A DNA stretch of 64,000 bases from Chrysophaeum taylorii (lineage: Eukaryota > Sar > Pelagophyceae > Pelagomonadales > Pelagomonadaceae), in contig JAQMWT010000145.1 of NCBI GenBank assembly GCA_029834535.1, forward strand, positions 54,934-118,933, read 5' to 3'. The notes below the pieces were generated by a model, which did no database searches, was not told the origin of the DNA, and saw only the letters and a list, made by a program, of their open reading frames with translations. Every line of letters begins with the position of its first letter. Position 1 is the first letter of the stretch. Below, one piece after another: positions 30,994-43,494 of the stretch. Position numbers and translations under genes: made by a program.

Positions 30994-31581
30994 CAGTGCG
31001 CGTGTAGACGCCGGGAGGGGGCTTATCGGTATTGCGCAGCACGTGTGGGGTAGGGTGGAGTCGTCGACTCAGAAGAGCATATCCTCGGGGTTGCCGATCA
31101 ACAGAGAGCCACGTAGAGCTGGACGTGACAGAAGACGGGCTTGGGCAAGAGGACGCCGACATCGCGGGGCGTCTGGCCCTGGCTCTTGTTGATCGTTTGG
31201 CGTCGGCGGGCCTTAAGGGATACGGGTTGGAGGAGCCTCGGTGACACGACACGATCGATCATGTATCTGGTACCGTTCCAGTGGCCGTGCGACGGGTCGA
31301 GGTTGCGAAGACCTTAAGCTCGCGATCAAAGTCAGCATGCCGTTGGTTGTCAGGGAGTCGAAAGCTCGACTGTAAAGAGCGAGGCGTCGTCTTCCGACCC
31401 AACCTAGTCGGCCGAAAAGAACTCCGACGCCTCGTCTCCGGGAAAAAAAGGCCGCGGTCATATGCGCGTTGTCAGCATCGACAACATCGTTTCGACGGGG
31501 CGTGAGAATGGCGCGCTGAAAGAGCCGGCGCGGGTCGTGGAAACAGTCTGCGAGGTCGCAGTAGACGGCTTGGAGGATCAA
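30994..31581 (-). pseudogene. Helitron 1 PIF1-type helicase C-terminal remnant
   Basis: The minus-strand frames give AILTPRRNDVVDADNA (Helitron/PIF1 domain start of the C-terminal part). Across frameshifts they then give the region of TINKSQGQTPR and HVQLYVALCRS, the last PIF1 motif. At least two frame changes make it nonfunctional. Confidence 0.75.
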
Positions 31582-31619
31582 TGTCTGGCTCGCGCGCCTA
31601 CCTGATCCTTACACTGAAT

Positions 31620-31811
31620 CGGGGAACCCACCCACATCCTTCATGCTCCCCACACACACACCCTCTTAGCAGTCGACATTTAAAGACAAAAAAATGGTGT
31701 ACTTATCTCCGCCCGTCAGGCACATCCCTCATACCCCACAAACCCACCCACATCCTTCATGCTCCCCACACACACCCCCCTCTTAGCAGACGACATTTAA
31801 AGACAAAAAAA
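31620..31811 (+). repeat. Two copies of the Helitron trailer repeat
   Basis: ACCCACATCCTTCATGCTCC through CATTTAAAGACAAAAAA occurs twice (from about 31629 and 31742), and again near 33107, 33257 and 33689. It follows each copy of the cargo ORF end and is also next to the Helitron 5' terminus, so it is probably the 3' trailer of the carried gene, multiplied by duplication. Confidence 0.7.
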
Positions 31812-31812
31812 T

Positions 31813-33055
31813 GACGGCGCTGGTTCCGGCGACCCCGCCAACGTTCATCTCGTCGACGGTCCTCTCTCCCACGAATTCGTCTCCATGGGCGTCCTCGTCG
31901 ACCCCACCATCTCGACACCCGTGCTCATACCCCAACTCCAGCGTGCTCTAACCTCCCAGCGCGAGACAGCTCGGGCTACTGCACTCCAGCGCCTTGCGGT
32001 CACCCTACATCACCGATGCACTTCGAGTAGCGGCGTCCTCATGGGATCGCTTCTCGACCACGTTCATCAGCTCGTGGCCCAGCTCCGCCCTTCAAATCCC
32101 CAACCGCTGCTGGGCTGAGATGTGTGCCCAGTACTTTGGCTACCCCTCTCCAGCTTGTTCGGGCCTCGTGGGCACTCGCATTCTGGGCACTGACGTCGTT
32201 CTCGACGCTCACGGCAAGGTGCTTCTCACGCAGGCCAACCTTGTCAACCGCGGAGGAGCGCGGGCCACCTGGCATGACGGCCAGCTCGAGTGCGTCCACT
32301 GCAGCGTCAAAGAGGCCGGCATCCCAGCCCTGTCCGAGGTTTTCGGCATCTTTGCTGACGTCGTCGCCCCTACCATTCGCACGCGCCTCTACGGCCGGTA
32401 CCGAGGCAATCTCGCCCGTCGCCACGTCGTCCCAGACATCCTCACCACGCTCGACAACAAGGAGCAACTCTACGACATCAAGACCCTCGCTTGGGGTTTG
32501 TTCTACACCGCCCACGCCCTCCATCCCTCCCACCCGTCGCCTGTCGATCGGCGCGCTGCGCAAGTCCACTCCGAATACCTCGCTCACGCCCGCGGCATCG
32601 ACGCCATCATCCCCCAGCCAGGTACAGTACCACCGCCGGGCTTCTTGGGCCCTGTCGAACAGCGGCTACGTAGCTACGGCACCGTCGCCGGCCTCGTCTT
32701 TGGTGCCTTCGGTGAGGCCAGCGCGGCGTGCCACGCTCTCGCCCAAACATGCGCAGAGCGCTTCGCTGCGCGAACCTGGGTGGCAAGCGGCTGCGCCAAC
32801 TTCACAGAGGCAAAGGCGGCCCAAACTCGCCGCATCTACCGTGAGTGGGGGATCGCCAACGCATTAGGCCGGGCTCGCTGTGCCCTCACGGCCCTCACCC
32901 ATCTCGCCGCCTCGGGGAACCCCACCCAGGCCGCCCGATCCCAGCAGGACGTCACCCTTCGTCGCACATACGTCCGGCGGCAGCATGCGTACGACCTCCG
33001 GGCGGGGCCCGTCCTCTCTTCGCCTGCCCCACGACTCGGCGATGACCCCGACTAG
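31813..33055 (+). pseudogene. Helitron cargo ORF: retroelement-type PD-(D/E)XK nuclease-like domain
   Basis: Two overlapping frames, switching near 32000. The second gives YFGYPSPACSGLVGTRI, then VVPDILTTLDNKEQLYDIKT, where Asp and DxK resemble a PD-(D/E)XK core. LRSYGTVAGLVFGAFGEASA and a helical tail with WGIANALGRARCALTALTHLA follow. I remember similar C-terminal blocks in algal RT-containing ORFs, but cannot verify this. It runs antisense to the Helitron helicase, so it is probably captured rather than native. GC-rich codon use is unlike the surrounding retrotransposon and like the host genes. No RT is present here. Confidence 0.45.
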
Positions 33056-33755
33056 GTCCCGCGTACTTATCTCCGGCCGTCAGGCACATCCCTCCTACCC
33101 CACAAACCCACCCACATCCTTCATGCTCCCCACACACACCCCCCTCTTAGCAGTCGACATTTAAAGACAAAAAATCACGACTCGGCGATGACCCCGACTA
33201 GGTCCCGCGTACTTATCTCCGCCCGTCAGGCACATCCCTCCTACCCTACAAACCCACCCAAATCCTTCATGCTCCCCACACACACCCCCCTCTTAGCAGT
33301 CGACATTTATAGACAAAAAATCAAACATGCGCAGAGCGCATCGCTGCGCGAACCTGGGTGGCAAGCGGCTGCGCCAACTCTCACAGAGGCAAAGGCGGCC
33401 CAAACTCGCCGCATCTACAGTGAGTGGGGGATCGCCAACGCATTAGGCCGGGCTCGCTGTGCCCTCACCGCCCTCACCCATGTCGCCGCCTCGAGGAACC
33501 TCACCCAGGCCGCCCGATCCCAGCAGGACGTCACCCTTCGTCGCACATACGTCCGGCGGCAGCATGCGTACGACCTACGGGCGGGGCCCGTCCTCTCTTC
33601 GCCTGCCCCACGACTCGGCGATGACCCCGACTAGGTCCCGCGTACTTATCTCCGCCCGTCAGGCACATCCCTCCTACCCCACAAACCCACCCACATCCTT
33701 CATGCCCCCCCCCCACACACCCCCCTCTTAGCAGTCGACATTTAAAGACAAAAAA
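32749..33755 (+). repeat. Direct duplication of the cargo ORF 3' end
   Basis: The segment from AACATGCGCAGAGCG to the trailer (32749-33170) recurs at 33325-33755 with small changes. A shorter extra trailer copy lies at 33176-33320. These tandem rearrangements lie next to the Helitron 5' end. Confidence 0.8.
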
Positions 33756-33823
33756 GTTAAAGACAAACAGTCGACATTTAAAGACAAACAGACAAACAAA
33801 CATCTGCCGATTAGTAGTAAGGA

Positions 33824-36788
33824 AGTAGAAGCCGCTGTTGGTCATATAGCAACTGCCGCGTCTACACGACTCCGGCATATGCTTAATGTATCCTACAAAG
33901 GTCACCCCCTAACAGATCCCGCACCACACTACCCGTGGGCTGTTATACATACTGTCCAATCGTATAATCTCCTTCCTAACGTCTCCCTCGAACGCATTTA
34001 TAATAAAGTCCTAAGCCCCCAACAAGTTTTGTTGGGTCAATGTAATGTTTCCCAACAAGACTACCTCAAACCTTTTGGCTCTGTTTGTTACTTGCATTTG
34101 GAACAACGAATTTCATAAATATGAACCTCGATGTCGTCCTTACATCTACTTATGTGGCGCCAATGTTATAAACCCATTAATAACACCCCATGTCAATCAT
34201 TTAGCTGACGTTGTCCTTAATACTGAGAACGGCCAAGTCCGTGTTTCTTCTAAACTTACTTTCCCTCATCTTATTTCTCAATCCCCTCCTGATTATGAAC
34301 AACATCCCCCACCCGCACCTTCACCCGACATCCCCTTCTCTGTTCACAGCACCCCCAATGATGCGGCGTAGAGGGGGAATGCTATGTCACCGACACTGAA
34401 CACGAGAGGGGGACTCCTTCTTCTCCTGCCCATGCTCCTTCTCCCGTTCCCGCATGTGCCCCAGCTGCTTCTGCACCCGCTGCTTCTGTCACCACAACTC
34501 CACCATCTTAAGTGTCCTCCAACACTTTACCCTTTTTACCGTCTTATCGGTCTCTCTATTCCCAGGATGTCCTTCGTCTCACCCGTGGTCCTCATCACCC
34601 TCAACCTCGTCGCAAGACTAATCTCAAGGATGTTCTTACTCGTATTGCTTCGCCTACTGTTGCCGCTTATAAACAAGCTGGTGGTGCGCTTGCCGACTTC
34701 AAGTATGACCTCTCCAAGCAGTATATAACTTTCTGCGACCCCACCCTCCACTCCCTTCATATTGCTCATGGCATCCACTGGACGGCTATACCTCCAGAGG
34801 GGGAATTTACACCATCCCTTCATCATCATGTTCACCAAGCGCTTTCTCAATCTTCTTCCGCTATGTGTCATAGGAGCCTTAGCCATCCATTGACGGATGT
34901 CACTCCTGTTCATCTCTTCGACGACTTCAGCCTTGCAGACTTTCACCTTCCTCGTGCTCTCGTTCATCTCATTTCCGACCATGCTCAGCTTTTCAAGTTC
35001 CTCCCGCTCAATATGCTTATGCTTTCTCACACCCCACTCCATTTTGGATCATAATGACGCTTCTTATGGTGACTCCGAGCCTCACCTCTCCGCCATCGAA
35101 GACTACATCACCGTGCAATCTCATTACATTGAGGCCCACTTTGGAGATGATCCTCTACTAGTTGTTCAACTTGTCGAAGACCCCGATTACGCTCACACTA
35201 ACGATAAGGTCGCTTCTTACGCAATCACCCATCTTACCAAGGCTCAAGACCCCAGCACTGTTGGTCCGGACGAATATAAAATTCAAGCCAAAGATATCAA
35301 GATTGATGAATATGAGTTGAACTGCCTCAAAGGTCTCTCAGACGCTGATCGTAAAGCTTATATCTCCGCTATCTCCAAAGAGATTTTTGATATTGTTAAG
35401 TTTGGCTGCTAAAACTCGCGTTGCCAATGGTCAACTCAAAGCCTATTGATACCCGCCTCGTCTTACGTATAAAAACCAATGCTGCCGGTGAATATCTCAA
35501 GCACAAAGCGCGCCTGGTTCTACGAGGATTCTTAGCTTCTCTGGGCACCGACTTTTTCAACACATTCAGTCCTATGGCACAGCTTACTGGCATCCGTTGT
35601 GTTCTGGCGCTAGCAGCTCATCTACGACTTCCCGTCTACCACGTCGATGTACCTAACGCTTTTGTTCAAGCTCCCATAGATTCTCATGTCTATGTTAAAT
35701 TGCCACAAGGTATTTACCTTCTCGATCCTGAAGATACCAAATATCAAGGCCGTCGTCTCCCAAAACTACTTAAATCCCTTTGTGGATTACGACAGAGTCC
35801 TGCCCTTTGGAATCAAACCATAAATGGCTTCTTTGACTCATTAGGCTATACACGCTTCCGAACAGATACGTGCATCTACGCTAAAGTCCAAGCTGACGCT
35901 ACGTTTTTAATTTGCACGCTCTCAGTGGATGATGTTGTTATCACTTGCACCTCGGAAACTCTACGTCGTGAATTCCAGCAAGCCCTGAAAAAGGAATACT
36001 CAGTCGACACCTTTGAAGAAGTTCATACTCTCTTAGGCATGCGCATCACGCGTACTACTGACGGTTCCATCTCACTTGACTGTCAAGCTAAACTTGATGC
36101 ATTGTTTGAAGAGTACCCCATTCTGATGCAGTTACGTCCGACCTCTACACCGATGTCACCATCAACCACTTATAAAACTGGAGAGCCATCTTCTGATATG
36201 GACCAGTTTATTTTTCACACCTTCTCCATCTTACTTGTCAAGCTCACTTTTGTACAGTTGGCCTGTCGCCCTGATCTATCCCAAAGCCTTAGTCGTTGTT
36301 CCCGAGGAATGCATAATCCAGCATTTCTGCATGTTCAAGTACTAACAGGAACTCTCCGCTATTTGCGCAAGCCCGAAAATCGCAATCTTCGACTATGGTA
36401 CTACTCTGGCTCTTCCGCTCTAATGGACCATCTTAGACTTCTCATCGGCAATCGTACTGATATGGCAACCATGTTGGATGACACTAAAGAACAAGTCAAT
36501 TCAGGTAACTTTGATCCATTGGTCGCGTTCGTTGATGCCGATAACGCACCCTCTTATGAACAAGACGCAAGTCTACAACTGGCTACGCCATCTTTTTGTT
36601 CGGTTCTCTCATCACTTGGAAGTCTAAACTACAGCCTATCACAGCTACTTCTACGCACAAGAGTGAACTCATCGCCCTTAATATGTGTGCCGATGATATG
36701 GTCTGGTTACGCAAATTGTGAACGGAAATGGCATTCGCTATAAACCCATACTACTATCTTCGCCAACCTCCAGAGAAAGATTTGTTAT
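33824..36788 (+). pseudogene. Element B integrase end, linker, RT and RNase H start
   Basis: It resumes after Helitron 1 with the integrase Glu region (AGTAGAAGCCGCTGTT codes EVEAAVGH) and LKPFGSVCYLHLE. The Pro-rich linker follows (PPDYEQHPPPAPSPDIPFS). The RT includes FNTFSPMAQLTGIRCVLALAA, VYHVDVPNAFVQAPIDS and LSVDDVVITCTS, and the start of RNase H reads VAFVDADNAPSYEQD. Several frameshifts (near 34110, 34370, 35050, 35412 and 36565) make it nonfunctional. Cut by element C at 36788. Confidence 0.8.
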
Positions 36789-37188
36789 TGGAGAGATTTG
36801 ACCCTCTCCGGGTACATGGTAGAGACTGCGTGCAGTCTTAGGCTTACAGACCATTCCGCTTGTCACATGCTACTACACAAGGTAGGGATTTAAGCCCTAA
36901 CTCCTTAAGGACATTAGGTCCCATAGAAGCGTTCACACTGACAATGAGGAATGAAGCCTCCATTAATTAAACAGACAACCCCATACCTGACGGTACGCAC
37001 CTGGAGGTCTACCCCTTGTTGGAAGTGAGCTGCAGATCTCACTCTTCATAATCGGAGATAAAAGGGCGGAAGGGGTAAGGAAGGAAAGAGGGGATGCCGC
37101 ATTACCGAGAGAAAACCCTCTTGCAGAGATAGGTGTGAAAGGCGTGAAATGTTCCAGTGTCGTACACATAATAGTGTAGCTCTCTGGA
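36789..37188 (-). repeat. 3' LTR of element C
   Basis: 400 bp, with the same ends as the other LTRs (minus strand TCCAGAGAG to AATCTCTCCA). The polypurine tract GAGGGGG lies at 37189-37195, read on the minus strand. Confidence 0.85.
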
Positions 37189-37307
37189 CCCCCTCGACGT
37201 GTGAAAGGATGGTTTGTGCATTTCAGACGTTCTTGAGGCGGAACTTGTGCAATATACGTGAGAACAACGAACAATGGAACAAACAACAACAAGACATGAC
37301 AAATTAA

Positions 37308-39314
37308 TTATGATGTCGAGCGTGTTGTGATATTACGTAAAGAAGCGGTATCGGTATCCACAACATCAGATGTGTGGTCCAATTCATCCTCGCTATTATC
37401 ATCCAGTTCCTTTAACTCTGGAGAGGACGAGTTGTGATCATCGGAGGATAGGTCGTTAGCTGTGTTATGTGTAGTCATAGCATCGTTCAAAGTGACCAAG
37501 GGTGCCATAACAGACGAGAGGAAGGACATAGCAGCGTCTGGTGTTAGAGCGTGTAGATCCAAAGCAGGAATAACATGATCCTGTGCATCAGACATAGCTG
37601 CATGTAAACTGTGAGCTGCTTCGTCGATTAGCACTTGCTGTGCCTCATCATACGTATCTGGAGGAAACTGTCCAATGGACGAAATTAGCGAGCGAGATAT
37701 TATGTGGACAAAGACAGCGAAGGTTGGGATTATAGTGTCCTGATGCATCTGAAGACTCGAAAGTATGTTATCCAACAGAGCTACATGCTTGATGTTCTCG
37801 GTCATTTGGGTATTTAGTGTGTCGTAAGCTTCTTGCATCTGGGTTAGAGCATTTAGCGCAATCGATAGCTGTTGATCTCGTGCCATCAATTGCTGTTCAC
37901 TGTTAGTGAGACGTGAAGATAAAGACTGAACCTCTTCTTTTAATTGGCATAAAGATTCAGCCATATTGTCGTTAGCTTCATCTGGCGTGGGTTCAGCGGA
38001 TGGATTATCGGTTGGTGCTGGTGTCACATCTTCAAATGAGATATTATCTGAAAAAACATCAATTATAGTAGAGGGGTAGCCAACCTGGACTAGCACGTTT
38101 TTGAAGGCTGACTGATGATCAGGTGAAAGTTCACGAAAGTAGTTAAGCATTGGCGGAAGCATTGGCGGTATCGTCTCGGAAGAAGTCGTGTTAAGTTGTT
38201 GAGAAACATCGCTAACAAAGCGTTCGATGAGCACATTAAGTAGCTCATCAGGATTGGTGACTACACAGGTTTATCTTCAATGGACTGTAACAAAGACCAA
38301 GCTGCCACAAGGATCTCAAGATTTACGCTCGAGATATAAGGCAACTGAAGCAAGAGAGGGGCATTGGCGTCAGGGTTGATGATGATTTTAGAAGCATCGA
38401 CGTTAAAGCTTGCCATATGCTGCATGAGCGCCTCTTTGAGCAGCTTGTTAATAGCAATGGACTTTCCAAGGCGGAGGATGATAGCTCTTATGTGGGCAGC
38501 TGGATCATTATAGCAAGAAAGATGAAAGGATTGTTGGTTATTGCGAATTAACGCTATCCCGTGATGTGATAAATTGCACATGACGCAAATCAACAGAAAG
38601 AAGGGACGTGGTACGTCGAAGCAGTGCGATGCATGTTGTTCAGACTCGAGATGATCTTCGAATATTTTTTCTTATCTTGTCCGTTTCGAGCTCATCTTCA
38701 GTGCATATGACGAGTACAAGGGGTGCTCCCGGCATGTTGGTTTTATTATAGCACCTGGTACACGCCACATGTACTTTGACGACCCCTTTAATGGGTGGAA
38801 AGCGATGATGGCGTATACCTTTATTGGGTGAGATATGAGGCGCGTTCCTGATGCGCTTTGCTTTTACACATAGCAACGAGCTTAGATATTGGACATTGTC
38901 CACAAACTGTGTTTGTTGTGATTCCGCAAGCAGCTGCTGCATAGACTTATGCCAACATTGAGGATCCTTAGGTGGTGGCAGCAGAAAGTTTGGTGGCTGG
39001 GAACCAAGAGCCATAACATTCACTGGCATCATCACCATTACATCAAACTTACAGTGCTTGAGCAGGAAGTACTCGGACTTCGCTGCTTGCGGTTTAGGTT
39101 GTTGTTGGACAGTTGCCTTGGCCGTCACGGGCGTGGACTGATTTCCTTGAGCAACCGACAAATAAGTTTGATGCTTCCGATTAGGAGAACTAGTCGGAGC
39201 AACGCCTGGATTTAAGGCATTGAAAGGGGAGGATAGTGATAACACGCCACCGCGGCCACGGTTCAATACAGAATAGCGCCGGCTCGCAGCATCCTTGTTC
39301 TTTATAAGGTTCAT
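37308..39314 (-). pseudogene. Element C accessory 3' ORF
   Basis: Homologous to 14665-16886. The blocks are 38640-39314 (MNLIKNKDAASRRYSVLNRG, VHVACTRCYNKT), 38261-38593 (CVMCNLSHHG-like, LLQSIEDKPV) and 37308-38270 (VVTNPDELLNVLIERFVSDV, SEQQLMARDQQLS). Breaks are one frameshift near 38600-38650 and a stop after EDKPV. The last block is open for ~310 aa with acidic C-terminus DDNSEDELDHTSDVV. Two diverged copies keeping the same organisation suggest the ORF was once functional. Confidence 0.65.
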
Positions 39315-39507
39315 CTTAATAAGATCCCCGCATTGCGTATTTCATTGCATTTCACACCTTAGCGATCCACTGTTCCGTTGTATATGAGGGTTAGTTTGAT
39401 TTCATTTCGGACATAGTGAAGGGTAAAGGTCAACCATCTTGTTGAGCTATGGGTTGTTGTAAGCCAAGTAACGTGCGAAATCTGCTGAAGAGCGGAGCTC
39501 CGAAGGG

Positions 39508-41486
39508 TTAAGTAAATCCATCAGCAATGTTTTGAGTACCGGGAACATGATGTAGACGTATACGTTTTAACTGTACGTAGTCGCGAATACGGAACCAGCG
39601 TGTGCTGATAGCCTTGGCCTTAGTCGCACTGTCGGGATAATTTGATAGATGGATAGCGGAAGCAGAGTCTCCAAGTATAGGACTGTTACGTATGAACGGC
39701 ATGTCCGATGGGAGGGGGTTGTCGTGAGCATCATAATCTAGTAACAAATCTTTCCCTGAAGGTTGGCGAAGATAGAAGTGAGGATTTATAGCGAATGCCA
39801 TTTCCGTTAACAATTTACGTAACCAGACCGCATCATCGGCACACATATTAAGGCCCTACTAAGGGCGATAAGTTCACTCTCATGCGTAGAAGTAGCCGTG
39901 ATAGGCTGTAGCTTAGACTTCCAAGTGATGAGAGAACCGAACAAAAAGATGGCGTAACCGGTTGTAGACTTGCGGTCTTGTTCATAAGAGGGAGCGTTAT
40001 CGGCATCAACGAACGCGACCAATGGATCAAAGTTACCTGAATTGACTTGTTCTTTAGTGTAATCCAACATGGTTGCCATGTCAGTGCGATTGCCGATAAG
40101 AAGACTAAGACGGTCCATTAGAGCGGAAGAGCCAGAGTAGTACCAGAGTCGAAGATTGCGATTTTCGGGCTTGCGCAAGTAGCGGAGCGTTCCTGTTAGT
40201 ACTTGAACATGTAGAAATGCTGGATTATGCATTCCTCGGGAGCAACGACTAAGGCTTTGGGATAGATCAGGGCGACAGGCCAATTGTACAAAAGTAAGCT
40301 TGCCGAGTAAGGTGGAGAAGGTATGAAGAATAAACTTGTCCATATCAGAAGATGGCCCTCCAGTTTTATACGTGGTTGATGGTGACATCGGTGTGAAAGT
40401 GGGACGTAACTGCATTAAAATTGGGTACTCTTCGAACAATGCATCAAGTTTAGCCTGACAGTCCAGTGATATAGAACCATCAGTTGTACGCGTTATGCGC
40501 ATGCCTAAGAGAGTATGGACTTCCTCGAAGGTGTCGACTGAGTATTCATTTTTTAGGACTTGCTGGAATTCACGACGTAGAGTTTCCGAAGTACAAGTAA
40601 TGACGACGTCGTCTACTGAGAGCGTGCAAATTAGAAATGTAGCGCCAGCTTGGACTTTAGCGTAAATGCACGCATCTGTTCGGAAGCGTGTATAACCTAA
40701 AGAATCAAAGAAGCTACTTATGGTTTGATTCCAAAGGGCAGGACTTTGTCGTAATCCATAAAGAGATCTAAGTAGTTTTGGGAGACGACGGGCTTGATGT
40801 TTGGTATCTTCGGGATCGAGAAGGGAAATGCCTTGTGGCAGTTTAACATAGACATGAGAGTCGATGGGAGCTTGAACAAAAGCGTTAGGTACGTCGACGT
40901 GGTAGACGGGAAGTCGCAGATGGGCTGCTAGCGCCAGAACGCAACGTATGCCAGTAAGCTGTGCCATAGGGCTGAATGTGTTAAAAAATCGGTGCCCAGA
41001 GAGACCAAGAATCCTCGTAGGACCAGGCGTGCTTTATGTTTAATATATTGACCAGCAGCATTGGTTTTTATACGAAGGACGAAGCGGGTGTCAATAGGCT
41101 TTGAGTTGACCATTGGCAACGCGAGTTTAAAGCAGCCAAATTTAACAATATCAAAAATCTCTTTGGAGATAGCGGAGATGTAAGCTTTGCGATCAGCGTC
41201 TGAGATACCTTTGAGGCAGTGCAACTCATATTCATCAATTTTGATATCTTTGGCTTGAATCTTGTATTCGTCCGGACCAACAGTGCTGGGGTCGTGAGCC
41301 ATCGTAAGATGGGTGACTGCGTAAGAGGCGACATTATCGTTAGTGTGAGCGTGATCGGGATCTTCGACAAGTTGAACAACTAGTAGAGGAGCATCACCAA
41401 GGTGGGCCTCAATGTAGTGCGATTGCACGGTGATATAGTCTTCGATGGCGGAGAGATGAGGCTCGGAGGCACCATAAGAAGCATCA
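39508..41486 (-). pseudogene. Element C RNase H and reverse transcriptase
   Basis: RT core 39807-41428 in two frames (break near 40990) and RNase H 39508-39846. Key blocks are VYHVDVPNAFVQAPIDS, LSVDDVVITCTSETL, TGYAIFLFGSLITWKSK and ITATSTHESELIAL. The N-terminal part, EPHLSAIEDYITVQSHYIEA, stops at 41486, where Helitron 2 enters. Confidence 0.85.
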
Positions 41487-41555
41487 TCTTAACTACTAAT
41501 CGACAGATGTTTGTCTGTTTGTCTGTTTGTCTGTTTGTTTGTCTTTAAATGTCGA

Positions 41556-42828
41556 CAAGTGCAGGCCAGTAAGTTCACCTACTCCCAATCTCTAACCCTA
41601 GTAAGTTCAGGTCTGGTCCCAGTAAGTTTCATATAAGTTCACCTGGTCAGTAAGTTCACCTAGCTCACACCAACTCCTTTGACCTCGTCGCTCTCGCCTC
41701 CGCCAATCTAAGCTGCTTTGATCCGCACGCGCCGCCAACCTTTGAGTTTACTCTAAAAACCCTTTACTCTAAAAACCCCAGTATGTTCACCTGGTTCCAG
41801 TTTCACCTGGTCACTCAGCTCACCTAGTCCCAATCTCCAACCCCAGTAAGTTCACCTGGCCCCAGTAAGTTAACCTACAGTGCGCGTGTAGACGCCGGGA
41901 GGGGGCTTATCGGTATTGCGCAGCACGTGTGGGGTAGGGTGGAGTCGTCGACCCAGATGAGTATATCCTCGGAGATGCCGATCGACAGAGAGCCACGTAG
42001 AGCTGGACGTGGCAGAAGACGGGCTTGGGAAAGAGGACGCCGACCTCGCGGGGCGTCTGGCCCTGGCTCTTGTTGATCGTTTGGCGTCGGCGGGCCTTAA
42101 GCGATACAGGTTGGAGGAGCCTCGGTGACAACGACACGATCGATCATGTATCTGGTACCGTTGCAGTGGCCGTGCGACGGGTCGAGGTTGCGAAGACATT
42201 AAGCTCGCGATCAAAGTCAGCATGCCGTTGGTTGTCAGGGAGTTGAAAACTCGACTGTAAAGAGCGAGGCGTCGTCTTCCGACCCAACCTAGTCGGCCGA
42301 AAAGAACTCCGACGCCTCGTCTCCGGGAAAAAAAGGCCGCGGTCATGCGCGCGTTGTCAGCATCGACAACATCGTTTCGACGGGGCGTGAGAATGGCGCG
42401 CCGAAAGAGCCGCCGCGGGTCGTGGAAATAGTCTGCGAGGTCGCCGTAGACGGCTTGGAGGATCACTGTCTGGCTCTCGCGCCTACCTGATCCTTACTCT
42501 CGCGCCTACCTGATCCTTACCCTAAATCGAGGGACAGACAGACAAACAGACAGACAGACAGCAAGCAGGACGTCACCCTTCGTCGCACATACGTCCGGCG
42601 GCAGCATGTGTACGACCTACGGGCGGGGCCCGTCCTCTCTTCGCCTGCCCCACGCCTCGGCGATGACCCCGACTAGGTCCCGCGTACTTATCTCCGCCCG
42701 TCAGGCACATCCCTCCTACCCCACAAACCCACCCACATCCTTCATGCTCCCCACACACACCCCCCCCTCTTAGCAGTCGACATTTAAAGACAGACAGACA
42801 GCAAACATCTGTCGATTAGTAGTTAGGA
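41556..42828 (-). mobile_element. Helitron 3, nested inside Helitron 2
   Basis: On the minus strand it starts TCCTAACTACTAATCGACAG and ends CCTGCACTTG followed by host T. Excision rejoins TTTAAATGTCGA with CTGCTAAGAGG, the continuous sequence seen in Helitron 4 at about 55810-55830. It carries a helicase remnant (41870-42466, minus) and a short piece of the cargo ORF end (42560-42780, plus). Confidence 0.85.
41870..42466 (-). pseudogene. Helitron 3 PIF1-type helicase remnant
   Basis: Frame AILTPRRNDVVDADNARM, then after shifts a segment with NLDPSHGHCNGTRYMIDRVV, TINKSQGQTPREVGVLFPKP and HVQLYVALCRS, the last motifs of Helitron/PIF1 helicases. Its translation is identical to the plus-strand copy at 42898-43494, so the two Helitrons separated very recently or exchanged sequence. 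Confidence 0.8.
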
Positions 42829-42897
42829 CTGCTAAGAGGGTCTGTTTGTTTGTCCCTCGATTTAGGGTAAGGATCAGGTAGGCACGAGAGCCAGACA

Positions 42898-43494
42898 GTG
42901 ATCCTCCAAGCCGTCTACGGCGACCTCGCAGACTATTTCCACGACCCGCGGCGACTTTTTCGGCGCGCCATTCTCACGCCCCGTCGAAACGATGTTGTCG
43001 ATGCTGACAACGCGCGCATGACCGCGGCCTTTTTTTCCCGGAGACGAGGCGTCGGAGTTCTTTTCGGCCGACTAGGTTGGGTCGGAAGACGACGCCTCGC
43101 TCTTTACAGTCGAGTTTTCAACTCCCTGACAACCAACGGCATGCTGACTTTGATCGCGAGCTTAATGTCTTCGCAACCTCGACCCGTCGCACGGCCACTG
43201 CAACGGTACCAGATACATGATCGATCGTGTCGTTGTCACCGAGGCTCCTCCAACCTGTATCGCTTAAGGCCCGCCGACGCCAAACGATCAACAAGAGCCA
43301 GGGCCAGACGCCCCGCGAGGTCGGCGTCCTCTTTCCCAAGCCCGTCTTCTGCCACGTCCAGCTCTACGTGGCTCTCTGTCGATCGGCATCTCCGAGGATA
43401 TACTCATCTGGGTCGACGACTCCACCCTACCCCACACGTGCTGCGCAATACCGATAAGCCCCCTCCCGGCGTCTACACGCGCACTGTAGGTTAA
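42898..43494 (+). pseudogene. Helitron 2 PIF1-type helicase remnant
   Basis: Mirror copy of 41870-42466 with the same motifs and the same frame breaks, belonging to the outer Helitron. Downstream (43490-43800) is the GTGAACTTACTGG repeat array leading to the CACTTG end. Confidence 0.8.

Larger units (their letters stand above)
30480..33823 (-). mobile_element. Helitron 1, in element B integrase
   Basis: In its own orientation (minus strand) it starts TCCTTACTACTAATCGGCAG and ends CCTGCACTTG, next to a host T, with no target duplication. Removing 30480-33823 rejoins ATCATGA with AGTAGAAGCC exactly as in elements A and C. It contains a PIF1 helicase remnant in its own orientation and, antisense to it, a nuclease-like ORF. 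The end near 30480 is an array of GTGAACTTACTGG-type repeats. No Rep domain is seen, so it is non-autonomous or decayed. Confidence 0.8.
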
